This document shows, piece after piece, positions 17,513 through 25,813 of a DNA stretch of 64,000 nt. Origin of the DNA: Stieleria mannarensis (GTDB lineage Bacteria; Planctomycetota; Planctomycetia; Pirellulales; Pirellulaceae); assembly GCF_014154935.1 (NCBI RefSeq), contig NZ_JACEHH010000017.1, positions 1-64,000 on the forward strand, in the 5' to 3' direction. The translations under genes were made by a program, and so were the position numbers. Under the pieces are notes generated by a model. It made no database searches and had not been told where the DNA came from. It was given only the letters and a program-made list of their open reading frames with translations. The first letter of the stretch is position 1, and the number at the start of each line of letters is the position of its first letter.

Positions 17513-18813
17513 CCGAGCAGCTCCCGAATCGGAGTCCCGCCTTCGTCGACCAACGGGATCGGCCGGTTGCCCATCGCGTTGTCGCCGCCCGAGTCGATGC
17601 CGAGTGCTTCGAGCATGGTGGCGTACAGGTCACTGGCCGAAACCGGGTTGTCGCTGACCTCCATGCCGTCGGCGGAGGTCTTGCCGTACACTTGGCCGCC
17701 GGTGATTGCACCGCCGGCCAACGCCACGCTCCAGGCATCCGGGAAATGGTCGCGGCCCCGGTTGGGATTGATCCGCGGCGTCCGTCCGAACTCGCCCATC
17801 CAGACCACCAGCGTCGAATCGAGCATGCCGCGATCGCGGAGATCACTCATCAGTGTCGTCCAGGCCGGGTCCAAGACTTCGCACATCGAACTGACGGTGC
17901 TGAAGTTGTCGATGTGGGAGTCCCACGTCCCTTGGCCGGCCGCGTCCAGTGAAACCTCGACAAACGGCACGCCGCGTTCGACCAGCCGACGCGCCAGCAG
18001 ACAACCCTGGCCGAAGCGGTTGCGACCATAGGCGTCGCGCAACTCCGTTTTTTCATCATCCAGGTCAAATGCCCCCTCGCCACGTGTTTCCACCATCCGC
18101 ATCGCCTGGTCGTACACCGAAGCGTGCTTGATGGCGGCCGCAGATGATTGAGGGGATCCCTGGCGTAACATTTCCAACAACCCCTGACGTTCGGCCAGCG
18201 CGTCGGGATTTCCGCCGGCGACGTCCAGGTTTTCGACCGTCAAATTGGCGCGGGTGTTGGGATCGTTGCTGGCACCGGAAACGACCAACGGCGAATGGTC
18301 GGGGCCGAGAAATCCGGAACCCAGATTGCCGAATCGAAACGGTGCGATCGAAACGAATCCGGGCAGCGGCGATCCGGCCGGTTTCAAACGGTGCGAGATC
18401 AACGAACCGAGCACCGGATAGTCGGTCATGCCGCCCATCGGACGATACCCCGTCATCATCAACTGCGTCGCCCGGCCGTGATCCCCTTCGCGCGTTTTCA
18501 TCGAACGCACCAGCGCCACGTCCTTCATCTGGGTCGCCAACCCCGGCAGGTTCTGGCTCAGTTCGATCCCCGGCACGGCGGTCGAAATCGCTTGGGTGGG
18601 CCCGCCGTTGCGGTGCCCCGGTTTTGGATCCAGCGTCTCCAATTGGCTCGGTCCGCCAGCCATCCACAACAGAATGCACGCCTTGGGCGGACGTTTCGTT
18701 CCGGCCGCCATCGCAAGCCTTGGCAACCACGGCGAACAACTGATTCCACCGACCGATGCGGCGGCAATGCGAAACAGGTCGCGTCGTGAAAACGTTTCGA
18801 AAGATCGCGTCAT
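17509..18813 (-). CDS. DUF1501 family protein (Tat-exported)
   Basis: A 434-residue protein with a twin-arginine-type leader (FSRRDLFRIAAASVGG). The body matches DUF1501: ACILLWMAGGPSQLETLDPK near the N-terminus, later SLISHRLKP, EVSLDAAGQGTWDSH, and VVWMGEFGRTPRINPNRGRD. This is an alkaline-phosphatase/sulfatase-like fold of unknown activity, very abundant in planctomycetes and normally paired with DUF1549/DUF1553 proteins, as here. The start at 18813 (MTRSFETF) is chosen because it overlaps the upstream stop as ATGA; in-frame ATG codons also occur at 18819 and further upstream. Confidence 0.93.
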   Translation of the reverse strand: MTRSFETFSRRDLFRIAAASVGGISCSPWLPRLAMAAGTKRPPKACILLWMAGGPSQLETLDPKPGHRNGGPTQAISTAVPGIELSQNLPGLATQMKDVALVRSMKTREGDHGRATQLMMTGYRPMGGMTDYPVLGSLISHRLKPAGSPLPGFVSIAPFRFGNLGSGFLGPDHSPLVVSGASNDPNTRANLTVENLDVAGGNPDALAERQGLLEMLRQGSPQSSAAAIKHASVYDQAMRMVETRGEGAFDLDDEKTELRDAYGRNRFGQGCLLARRLVERGVPFVEVSLDAAGQGTWDSHIDNFSTVSSMCEVLDPAWTTLMSDLRDRGMLDSTLVVWMGEFGRTPRINPNRGRDHFPDAWSVALAGGAITGGQVYGKTSADGMEVSDNPVSASDLYATMLEALGIDSGGDNAMGNRPIPLVDEGGTPIRELLG

Positions 18814-20330
18814 CGACATAACACAAACTCCGGGCTGTTGAGAAGCGCCCACAGGATTTCGCCGAACGCTTTGCGGCGCATCGTTTCGTTCGGCTTGTTG
18901 TCCAAGTACTCGGTCAGCGATTGCTTTTCCTCCTCTGACGGCTCGCGTGTCAGCACCGCCAGATAGAGTGTTTCGATCCGTTTGTCCTCGTCAAAAAACG
19001 GCGACTCGACGACCGCACGCAACAACCGACTGCGGTCCAAGTCGATCGCGTCGGAGGTGACCGGGCCGTTCATCATCATCAACGCCTGCGGAATCCCCGA
19101 CGCGTAGTCCTCCGGCGTCTCGCCGATCGCTTCGCCCAGTCGGTTGACCATCTGGACGCGGGCGCCGGTCCAACGCGGCGCCGCCGGATCGATCCGGCTG
19201 ATCGGCAAATGAAGCGACTGTTCCAGCGAATCAAACACCTGCTCCGGACTGATCACTTTCAACTCGCGCCGAAACGTCTCTTCCGACTCGGTTTGCGACA
19301 TCGCCTGTGCGGCATACCAGTTCGTTTTACAGATCGCCGCGATCAGCCGCTGGACATGGAAACCGTCCTCGGCAAATTTTTGTCCCAAATCGTCCAGGAA
19401 CTCACGCTCGTCCGGGCTGGCCAGGTCCAGGTTCTCGATGTCGGCGTACAACCCGCGGCCGACCAGCAATTGCCAGAATCGATTGACCGCGGTCGCCGCA
19501 AAATTGGGATTCTCCGGGGACGTCATCCAACGGGCCAAGCGGATTCGGGGTGCCCGCGAGGCGTCTTCGAGCGCCTCGTCCTCCCACAGAAACTTCGCCG
19601 CGTACGTTTGGCCTTCGAATCGGATCTCACCGCTTTTGCCTGTCGGCCGCGACCCGTCCGGATCGGCCCCCGCAGGGCTCATGTCGCTGTAGAACGCCGC
19701 CAGACCCCAAAAGTCACCCTGCTTCCAATCGGTAAAGGGATGGTCATGACACTGCGCGCAATCCAAACGCACGCCCAGCATCACCCGCGACAGATTCCCC
19801 GCATAGCTTTCCGGCGTGCCGCCGACCAACTGGTAATAGCCGCCCGCCGAACCGGACGACTGGATTTGAGCGATCTCGCGCATCATTTCGTCGTACGGCT
19901 TTTCGTCTCGAAACGCATCGGCCAGCCAAGTTTCCAAACCCTGGACCGAACCGTTGACGACCGTGCCCGGCGGGACCAACACACGCCGCCAATGACGCGC
20001 CAAGCTGGACGCCGAAAGCCGCGTGTAGGTCTCCCGACGCGGCCCTTCGCCGAAGACCAACTCGTTGACCAACAAGTCGCGACGGTCTTCACCGAGCGTG
20101 CGAAAGTCGCGGATCTCCGAAACGCTGGGCACGCGACCGACCAGATCCAAGTAGACACGCCGGACAAACGTCAGGTCATCACACTTCTCCGGCGGCTCCC
20201 CCCAGACCCGCTCGCCCCGCTGGTCGATCCATCGAGACAGCTCGTCGCCCTGAGAGTCCGCCGACGCGGGACTTGGGCGCCACGCCCCGACGGTCATCAC
20301 CAATGCCACGAAAATGACTAGCTTGTTCAT
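18810..20330 (-). CDS. DUF1549/DUF1553 exported protein
   Basis: A 506-residue protein with a signal peptide (LVIFVALVMTVGAWRPSPASA). DUF1549 spans about 30-230 (DLTFVRRVYLDLVGRVPSVS) and carries a CAQCHDHPF motif (C191-H195) of the CxxCH type that may bind haem. DUF1553 covers about 260-500 (RLARWMTSPENPNFAATAVN). The separate PSCyt1 haem domain of longer relatives is absent. It is first in the eight-gene coupled operon; the promoter/operator at 20399-20427 lies 69 bp upstream of the ATG. These proteins are thought to form exported oxidative complexes with DUF1501 partners, but no enzymatic activity is established. Confidence 0.93.
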   Translation of the reverse strand: MNKLVIFVALVMTVGAWRPSPASADSQGDELSRWIDQRGERVWGEPPEKCDDLTFVRRVYLDLVGRVPSVSEIRDFRTLGEDRRDLLVNELVFGEGPRRETYTRLSASSLARHWRRVLVPPGTVVNGSVQGLETWLADAFRDEKPYDEMMREIAQIQSSGSAGGYYQLVGGTPESYAGNLSRVMLGVRLDCAQCHDHPFTDWKQGDFWGLAAFYSDMSPAGADPDGSRPTGKSGEIRFEGQTYAAKFLWEDEALEDASRAPRIRLARWMTSPENPNFAATAVNRFWQLLVGRGLYADIENLDLASPDEREFLDDLGQKFAEDGFHVQRLIAAICKTNWYAAQAMSQTESEETFRRELKVISPEQVFDSLEQSLHLPISRIDPAAPRWTGARVQMVNRLGEAIGETPEDYASGIPQALMMMNGPVTSDAIDLDRSRLLRAVVESPFFDEDKRIETLYLAVLTREPSEEEKQSLTEYLDNKPNETMRRKAFGEILWALLNSPEFVLCR

Positions 20331-20398
20331 TGAATGGCCCTTTCACCCGTGAGCTGGAATCGCGCCAGCGACGCGATCGCCTTGCCGGAATAACTGTG

Positions 20399-20427
20399 AG
20401 TTTAGACAGGCGGTCTAAAGTTGTCAA
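20399..20427 (-). promoter_or_regulatory. Sigma70-like promoter of the eight-gene operon
   Basis: On the minus strand TTGACA (20422-20427) is a perfect -35 box. A 17-bp spacer separates it from TAAACT (20399-20404), a four-of-six match to the -10 consensus. Transcription would start near 20392, leaving a 5' leader of about 62 nt before the ATG at 20330. The spacer and -10 are covered by a perfect palindrome, described separately. Confidence 0.65.
20401..20419. promoter_or_regulatory. TTTAGAC-N5-GTCTAAA operator-like palindrome
   Basis: Perfect 7-bp inverted arms around five bases, lying between and over the -10 and spacer of the predicted promoter. A protein bound here would block RNA polymerase, as expected for a repressor site. 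The half-site spacing suits a dimeric winged-helix or TetR-type repressor. The BlaI-type protein at 5190-5591, at the far end of the same gene block, is one candidate ligand. Confidence 0.65.
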
Positions 20428-20440
20428 GTCAATTGGTTGA

Positions 20441-21271
20441 TTAAAACGATCGGTAGACATAGTAGGGCGTGCTCGGCCGCTGCACCGCCCAGTTCGTCTC
20501 CCACACGATCGCGTCGCCGTGACGGACTTGCGTGGGGACGATGCTCATGCGGGCCAATGCGTACTGCCACACCTGGCGGTCACCGGCCTTGACGGCTTCC
20601 AACAACACTAGCACTTCTGGATCGGTGCCCTGGACGAACGTAAACACCGCGCCGTCGATCAACTCCGCTTCGCCCTCGTCGATCATCACGGGCGCCTTTT
20701 CATCGAGTTCGTACCGGTAGACCGGTGTGTCGAGCAGTCGCAGCTCGATCGGGTTCTTGTTCGGCGGCACCAGACGCGAGGCAAAGCTCTGTGCCAACAC
20801 GCGCATTTGCCGTCGTCGCAGCAACGGCGATCGCGCCGGCGGCGGGGCGTCATCGAGCGTCTGCCAGCGGATGCCGGGTTCGCCAGGTTGCCACACCAGT
20901 TGGCCGTCATTGTCGGCCGTCAGCGCCTGGTCAGAGAGCGATTGAAATTCGAGATCGATGACGTGTTCACCGTTGGGGTACAGGCAGAGCGCGACCTGGG
21001 GCCGCCCGGACGCGGTCCACAGGAACATCGCCCCGGCCGTGGTCTGCCGTGCGGGGTTGCTCCAGCTGAGTGCCGGTTGCCGGTGCAGCGTGAACGATTC
21101 CTGGGATCGCCCCGCCGGAGCGATCGAAATCCGTCCGGCCATCTCAAGGAACCGGTTTTTGAATTCCTTGGGCTTGTCGTCTTGAGCCTCTTGGGCACTG
21201 ACGACTGCGGGGACGCACAGCAACAGAAGCGTGCCGACCAAACGAACACACGAAGGATGAGAGCGGATCAT
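20441..21271 (-). CDS. Exported protein of unknown function
   Basis: A 276-residue protein with a signal peptide (LVGTLLLLCVPAVVSAQ). The mature part is mostly beta-rich and has recognisable but unassigned segments: RQPALSWSNPARQTTAGAMF, RPQVALCLYPNGEHVIDLEF and IDGAVFTFVQGTDPEVLVLL. Its ending (WAVQRPSTPYYVYRSF) reads like a cell-surface or lipoprotein-type domain, but no family could be named. The ATG at 21271 precedes the signal peptide; one at 21316 would add 15 residues. It precedes the operon promoter by 110 bp on the same strand and probably has its own promoter. Confidence 0.75.
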   Translation of the reverse strand: MIRSHPSCVRLVGTLLLLCVPAVVSAQEAQDDKPKEFKNRFLEMAGRISIAPAGRSQESFTLHRQPALSWSNPARQTTAGAMFLWTASGRPQVALCLYPNGEHVIDLEFQSLSDQALTADNDGQLVWQPGEPGIRWQTLDDAPPPARSPLLRRRQMRVLAQSFASRLVPPNKNPIELRLLDTPVYRYELDEKAPVMIDEGEAELIDGAVFTFVQGTDPEVLVLLEAVKAGDRQVWQYALARMSIVPTQVRHGDAIVWETNWAVQRPSTPYYVYRSF

Positions 21272-21763
21272 GGAGCGGGGGGCCACAAAAGAGAGCATCG
21301 CAAATACTAGAAGCAATGTCTAATGTGGCAGCCCTCGCCGCGGCTGTCAACTTTTTGCTGTATCTCCCTTCAAGCCCGACGACAGGCGACGGTCCCAGCA
21401 CGGCCCTCGTCCAGCCAGGCAGCTGGAAAATCGCCGGGCGTGCCGTTTGCTCAAACCGATCTCCTGGGGGCTCAACACGCGATGCAAGGCTGCCCGGAAG
21501 ACGTTTCCCACGACGCGGGTCGAGGCAGCGGTCTTGTTGAAGACCCGCAGAAACAGTTGGCCGTGAACCAGTCCGCCAATTATTCGACAATCCCGCCCGG
21601 TTAAGGACATTCATTTTCAAAGCGTATCTGATACGCTCAAGGGTTCGTTCGAACTTTGAACACTTGCGTTGGTGGAAGGAATCCAAGGCTGGCGACGCGA
21701 GTCTCTCTGCAGGTCTGATCGGGGCGCGCTCGTGACGACTTCATTTCAACCCGATACACCACC
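21272..21763. other. Divergent intergenic region
   Basis: No credible gene is visible. It separates the minus-strand exported protein from the plus-strand SHOCT gene, so it should hold promoters for both. The clearest feature is the nested palindrome at 21616-21660. The rest shows no family resemblance. Confidence 0.6.
21616..21660. promoter_or_regulatory. Nested palindromes upstream of the SHOCT gene
   Basis: AGCGTATC-T-GATACGCT (21621-21637) is a perfect 8-bp inverted repeat. It is enclosed by an outer pair, TTCAAAG (21616-21622) and CTTTGAA (21654-21660), and is followed by GTTCGTTCGAAC (21643-21654). It lies about 105-150 bp upstream of the SHOCT gene. It could be an operator or an RNA structure in the leader; no transcription factor can be assigned. 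Confidence 0.45.
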
Positions 21764-22636
21764 ATGCCCAATCTCTCTTCGACCGGTCAGCAAATCGTCC
21801 AGTCTCTCGCCAGCCGTTACGGCCTTTCCACCGATGCGGTGACCCACATGTTGACCGCGGTTTACTACGGCAACGGATCCATGGCCCAGTTTAATCATCC
21901 CGAATTCTGCGGCTCGGGCCAATGGATGCGCGGCGGCATGACGATGGTCAGCGATCTGTTCAATAACAACTTGAAAAACCTGGTCGACAATCTGTGCAAT
22001 GACATCGCCAACGAATTGGCCAACCATCAAACGACACCCTTTAGCGGTTCGTTTCAATCGCAAAGCCAGGGGGGCATGAATTCACAGGCTCAGTCGAGTG
22101 GACAGATGGGATCGGCCAACAGCCTGTTTGTGCCCGATCCGACGACCAACTGGTGGCCGCGGGAGTTGGGGACGCCGACGTCCCAGGGGTCGCAGAACAG
22201 TCTGCGCTACGCCTACTTTGCCGACAAGCATCGACTGGCGGTGACGACCGGAGGCACACCGTGGGTTTACGACACCTTGGACCATCAGATCGGCGGATTC
22301 AGTCAACAACAAGGTGGTGGACAGTCCATCCTGTTGACCAGCCAGTACGGAACGGTCGATCTGTCAACACTGCCGGTGATCTCACGCGATGGCACCATCC
22401 CCGCGCCAACTTCGATGTCAACCGACGCTGCCCCAGCGGAAAGCCAAGCTGCGCCCCTCGAAAGCCAACCGGCGAACGTTTCGATGCCCGACGTGCCGAG
22501 CGACTCCGGCACGCCCCCAAAGTCGCGCGAAGATGTCATCGAAACGCTGGAGCGACTCGGGGCACTCAAAGACAAGGGTTACATCACCGATGAAGAATTC
22601 GCCAACAAGAAAAGCGAATTGTTGGCTCGCCTGTAA
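21764..22636 (+). CDS. SHOCT domain protein
   Basis: A 290-residue cytoplasmic-looking protein without a signal peptide. The N-terminus (SSTGQQIVQSLASRYGLSTD, about 5-24, then HMLTAVYYGNGSMAQF) is helical and resembles that of other SHOCT proteins. A Ser/Gln/Pro-rich linker spans about 95-245. The last 32 residues are a clear SHOCT domain (ETLERLGALKDKGYITDEEF, then KSELLARL), a short helical oligomerisation module. The function is unknown. It is transcribed alone, with a structured repeat (22679-22740) just beyond its stop. Confidence 0.85.
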   Translation: MPNLSSTGQQIVQSLASRYGLSTDAVTHMLTAVYYGNGSMAQFNHPEFCGSGQWMRGGMTMVSDLFNNNLKNLVDNLCNDIANELANHQTTPFSGSFQSQSQGGMNSQAQSSGQMGSANSLFVPDPTTNWWPRELGTPTSQGSQNSLRYAYFADKHRLAVTTGGTPWVYDTLDHQIGGFSQQQGGGQSILLTSQYGTVDLSTLPVISRDGTIPAPTSMSTDAAPAESQAAPLESQPANVSMPDVPSDSGTPPKSREDVIETLERLGALKDKGYITDEEFANKKSELLARL

Positions 22637-22678
22637 TCAACCGAATTGCCCTGTTCGAGTCGCCAGGCAACCGATTTA

Positions 22679-22740
22679 GATTCTCTCCCTCTGGGAAAGA
22701 CGGCGTTTGCGCAGCAAGCAAACGCCAGAGAGGGCCCGCG
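22679..22740. repeat. Dispersed hairpin element, family D copy 1
   Basis: About 62 bp, with an inner stem GCGTTTGC/GCAAACGC and outer CCTCT/AGAGG arms. It is nearly identical to 25661-25722, with only a few base differences. Both copies lie 3' of plus-strand genes (the SHOCT gene and pgm), so they may act in transcription termination or mRNA 3'-end stability, although there is no U-tract. Confidence 0.75.
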
Positions 22741-22849
22741 CCGCGATAGTCGCCGTTTGACACCTTACAGTCCGGTATCATCGCAGGTCTAGTCTCCCAA
22801 CCATCGGCGAGCACAAGTGCCGCCGTCTTTGATTAGGCAATGTTTAACG

Positions 22850-23418
22850 ATGAGCACTGACGCGGCCCCGCAGGCGATTGCAGACATGGATCCGGAGCAG
22901 TTGCCGATTCCGGATCACAAACTTCACGGCTGGACCCACTTTATCGGCCTGTACGCCGCCGAGCACGTCGCGGCGACCGAGTTTGTGATCGGCGCGACCT
23001 TTGTTGCACTGGGCGCGACCACGACGGACATCTTAATCGGGCTGTTGATCGGAAACTGCCTGGCGATTGCCAGCTGGACGTTGATCACGGCGCCGATCGC
23101 GGTGCAGACCCGGCTGAGTCTGTACACGTATCTGCACAAGATCGCTGGGGACTCGATGGCCGATCTGTACAACTGGGCCAACGTGTTGATCAACACGGCA
23201 AACGTCTGGAAGTGGTCGACGAGATGAAAGAGGAATTGTGCCAAGCCGCCGGCGAGACCAAAGACGACAAGCTTTCGTTCTTGAAACTCACGACGGTGTT
23301 TGGTGATCTGGCGACCAATCCGCGGTTTGCCGAGGTGTATGCGGCGATGATCGACCGTGTGTACCAAAACCCGGACGTCTCGGTTCTGATGCGAGGCGTG
23401 ATCGAGAGCGACGGTTAG
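22850..23418 (+). pseudogene. Decayed chimera: NCS1-like permease N-terminus joined to polyol dehydrogenase C-terminus
   Basis: From ATG 22850 the frame encodes about 115 residues resembling the start of a purine/cytosine-type (NCS1) permease (HGWTHFIGLYAAEHVAATEF, then LLIGNCLAIASWTLITAPIA). It stops at 23227, far short of the roughly 500 residues expected. From about 23203 another frame encodes a C-terminus that resembles mannitol/polyol dehydrogenases (SFLKLTTVFGDLATNPRFAE), ending at 23418. The two halves belong to different families and different frames. This suggests a deletion that removed the end of one gene and the start of the next. Neither half is likely to be functional. Family names are from pattern recognition. 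Confidence 0.55.
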
Positions 23419-23440
23419 CTGGACCACAAAAGTTGTGATG

Positions 23441-23503
23441 TCGCGACGCTCGATGCGAGCGTGGGAATCACCGGGGATCCACCTTCTGGCGAAGGTAGCT
23501 ACG
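23441..23503. repeat. REP family A element (two-hairpin), copy 1
   Basis: The left hairpin ACGCTCG-ATG-CGAGCGT (23445-23461) is joined through GGGGATCC to a right hairpin ACCTTC-TGGC-GAAGGT (23481-23496), followed by AGCTACGT. It lies between the decayed permease chimera and csrA. Related copies are at 25575, 33956, 50624 and 55549. Confidence 0.8.
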
Positions 23504-23519
23504 TTTGCCAGGGCGAAGC

Positions 23520-23699
23520 CTATCCCACGGTTTCTTCGGGCTCGGCGGCCGGCACCGTCAGCTCGCCGCGCTGAATCGAAACCCATTTCGGGGCTTCGAT
23601 GGCGATGGAAACTCGATTGCCCTTGATCCGCGAGACGACGATCTCGATTTCATCATTCACGACGATCCGCTCGCCCAATTTTCTTGATAACACCAACAT
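23520..23699 (-). CDS. csrA: Carbon storage regulator CsrA
   Basis: A 59-residue CsrA/RsmA RNA-binding protein. MLVLSRKLGERIVVNDEIEI and the following VVSRIKGNRVSIAIEAP give the typical beta-strand dimer fold that binds GGA-containing mRNA leaders. The C-terminal tail (TVPAAEPEETVG) is short and acidic. An ATG 20 codons upstream is in frame, but GGAGG at 23706-23710 is spaced six bases from the ATG at 23699, and family alignments begin there. It stands alone on the minus strand, divergent from pgm. CsrA normally controls carbon storage and motility post-transcriptionally, and the neighbouring gene is a carbon-storage enzyme; a direct link is speculative. Confidence 0.96.
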   Translation of the reverse strand: MLVLSRKLGERIVVNDEIEIVVSRIKGNRVSIAIEAPKWVSIQRGELTVPAAEPEETVG

Positions 23700-23705
23700 G
23701 TTTGA

Positions 23706-23710
23706 CCTCC
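23706..23710 (-). promoter_or_regulatory. Ribosome binding site deciding the csrA start
   Basis: GGAGG on the minus strand, six bases from the ATG at 23699. It rules in the short CsrA over a 79-residue reading that starts at 23759. Confidence 0.85.
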
Positions 23711-23899
23711 GTGGGTTTGGCTCTGTTGGATTAGGCCGAAAGGTCAACGCAATTGTCACGGTCGGGCGCAGGTTTTTTCGCGATTGTCCCGCGCAGGGCC
23801 CTGATTCGCTGGCGTCGCCGGCCCGGGGCGTCGTCGGGACACAAGGAATGTTAGGATACCGCTTCCAAAGCGAATCACTCCTCCGAACGAGATCCGACC

Positions 23900-25543
23900 A
23901 TGACGTTGCACGAACTTGCCGGCCAGCCCGTTCCGATCGACCTACTTGAGAACATCCCGCGGCTGATTTCGTCGTATTACACGCTGAAACCCGACCCCAG
24001 CGATCGGGCTCAGGCGGTCGAATTCGGCACCTCCGGCCACCGTGGCACCTCCAAAACCGGCCGCTTCAACGAGCACCATATCCTGGCCATCGCCCAGGCG
24101 ATCTGTGAGTATCGATCGGCCCAGGGGATCACCGGACCGCTGTACTTGGGCATGGACACGCACGCGTTGTCCGAACCCGCCTTTTCGTCCGCCTTGGAAG
24201 TGTTTGCCGCCAACGGTGTCACGACCGTGATCGACGCCCAACGTGGGTTCACGCCCACGCCGGTGGTCTCGCACGCGATCCTGGTGCATAACCGCGGCCG
24301 CAGGGATGGACTGGCCGACGGCGTCGTGATCACACCGAGTCACAATCCGCCGTCCGACGGTGGGTTCAAGTACAACGCGACCAACGGAGGCCCCGCCGAC
24401 GCGGCAACGACCACCACGATTCAGAACCGGGCGAACGAGATCCTGGGCAACGGGTTGGCCGACGTCAAACGAATCGGACTGGCGACCGCACTGGCGTCGG
24501 AGTTCGTCAAGGAACACGACTACGTCACCCCGTACGTCGACGACCTGCAAAATGTCGTCGACATGGATGCCATCCGAGCGGCCGACCTGCGGATCGGCGT
24601 CGACCCGATGGGCGGCGCGGGAATCGGCTATTGGCAGCCGATCGCCGATCGTTATGGATTGAACATCGAAATCGTCAATCGACGTGTCGATCCGACGTTC
24701 TCCTTCATGCGGGTCGACAAGGACGGCAAGATCCGCATGGATTGTTCCTCGCCGTCGGCCATGGCCGGGCTGATCGATTTGAAGGACCGCTTCGACATCG
24801 CCTTTGGGAACGACCCCGACTATGACCGACACGGGATCGTGACGCCGTCGGTGGGTTTGATGAATCCGAATCATTACCTGGCCGTGGCGATCGAGTACCT
24901 GTTTCAGAATCGTCCGGGATGGGGTGCCGATGTCGCGGTCGGAAAGACACTGGTTTCTAGCTCGATGGTCGACCGCGTCGCGGCGGACCTGGGCCGAACG
25001 CTGTGCGAAGTCCCGGTCGGATTCAAGTGGTTCGTCGACGGACTGGTCGATGGTTCGCTGGGCTTCGGTGGTGAAGAAAGCGCCGGCGCATCGTTCCTGC
25101 GGATGGACGGAACGACTTGGACCACCGACAAGGATGGGATCATCATGGACTTGCTGGCGGCCGAGATTCTGGCCAAAACCGGCAAGGATCCCGGGCAGCA
25201 CTACCAAGCGTTGGTCGAAAAATTCGGCGCCCCGGTCTACGACCGCATCGATGCACCGGCGACCCCGGAACAGAAAAGCGCGCTCAAGGCGTTGAGCCCC
25301 GAATCGGTTCGTTCGCAAGAGCTGGCCGGGGATGCGATCGAGGCACGTCTGACCGAAGCCCCCGGCAACAAAGCCGCCATCGGCGGGCTGAAGGTCGTCA
25401 CGAAGAACGGCTGGTTCGCCGCCCGGCCCTCGGGAACCGAGGACATTTACAAGATCTATGCCGAAAGCTTTGTGGGAGCCGAGCACCTGCAGCGGATCCA
25501 AACCGAGGCGAAGCAAATCGTCTCCGACGCGCTGGCCGGCTGA
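23900..25543 (+). CDS. pgm: Phosphoglucomutase (alpha-D-glucose phosphate-specific)
   Basis: A 547-residue enzyme of full family length. It interconverts glucose 1-phosphate and glucose 6-phosphate, linking glycogen, cell-wall sugars and glycolysis. [10 protein letters not shown] (about 41-50) marks the N-terminus. The phosphoserine loop is [18 protein letters not shown] (S147). The magnesium loop is [11 protein letters not shown] (about 295-305). The sugar-binding [14 protein letters not shown] and the C-terminal phosphate loop ARPSGTED follow. Cytoplasmic. It is transcribed divergently from csrA with about 200 bp between them, and has a family D repeat and REP sequences downstream. Confidence 0.97.
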   Translation: MTLHELAGQPVPIDLLENIPRLISSYYTLKPDPSDRAQAVEFGTSGHRGTSKTGRFNEHHILAIAQAICEYRSAQGITGPLYLGMDTHALSEPAFSSALEVFAANGVTTVIDAQRGFTPTPVVSHAILVHNRGRRDGLADGVVITPSHNPPSDGGFKYNATNGGPADAATTTTIQNRANEILGNGLADVKRIGLATALASEFVKEHDYVTPYVDDLQNVVDMDAIRAADLRIGVDPMGGAGIGYWQPIADRYGLNIEIVNRRVDPTFSFMRVDKDGKIRMDCSSPSAMAGLIDLKDRFDIAFGNDPDYDRHGIVTPSVGLMNPNHYLAVAIEYLFQNRPGWGADVAVGKTLVSSSMVDRVAADLGRTLCEVPVGFKWFVDGLVDGSLGFGGEESAGASFLRMDGTTWTTDKDGIIMDLLAAEILAKTGKDPGQHYQALVEKFGAPVYDRIDAPATPEQKSALKALSPESVRSQELAGDAIEARLTEAPGNKAAIGGLKVVTKNGWFAARPSGTEDIYKIYAESFVGAEHLQRIQTEAKQIVSDALAG

Positions 25544-25574
25544 CCTGAGCCGACAGTTCCTCGCGCCGGTAAAT

Positions 25575-25603
25575 CGTAGCTACCTTCGCCAGAAGGTGGA
25601 TCC
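25575..25603. repeat. REP family A half-element, copy 2
   Basis: CGTAGCTACCTTCGCCAGAA then GGTGGATCC: a single arm with a GTAG head and hairpin ACCTTC-GCCA-GAAGGT. The second arm of the usual pair is missing. Confidence 0.8.
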
Positions 25604-25625
25604 TCGCTCTCCCGCTGGTCCGTCA

Positions 25626-25649
25626 CGACGAAGAAAAACCACGGATGGC
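25626..25649. repeat. Truncated family C repeat
   Basis: GACGAAGAAAAACCACGGAT then GGCA, matching the left edge of the palindromic elements at 41012-41084 and 52182-52266 but without the remainder. It is probably a remnant. Confidence 0.5.
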
Positions 25650-25660
25650 AATCAAGTTGG

Positions 25661-25722
25661 ATTCTCTCCCTCTGCGAGAGACGGCGTTTGCGCAGCAAGC
25701 AAACGCCAGAGAGGGTCCGCGG
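25661..25722. repeat. Dispersed hairpin element, family D copy 2
   Basis: About 62 bp and nearly identical to 22679-22740, with the same GCGTTTGC/GCAAACGC inner stem. It lies 3' of pgm and is directly followed by a family B REP unit. Confidence 0.75.
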
Positions 25723-25726
25723 CTTG

Positions 25727-25751
25727 CGAAAGTCTTGGCGACTGCCGCTAC
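25727..25751 (-). repeat. REP family B unit
   Basis: On the minus strand GTAGCGGCAGTCGCCAAGAC then TTTCG: a GTAG head and AGTC-GCCAA-GACT hairpin. The stem differs from the AGCC/GGCT stem at 29261 and the ACTC/GAGT stem at 41128, yet pairing is kept. Confidence 0.75.
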
Positions 25752-25813
25752 GATCTAATCCGTCACTTGTACAATCGGCGTCGCATCGCGACGCCGTCCA
25801 ACAACGCGATCGC

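Noticed and set aside
16097-18031. 644-residue plus-strand frame over the EF-hand and DUF1501 genes
   Set aside because: Antisense shadow crossing two real genes, without a recognisable domain.
23942-25516. 524-residue minus-strand frame opposite pgm
   Set aside because: Arg/Asp/Gly-rich translation with no motif, mirror of a well-supported gene.
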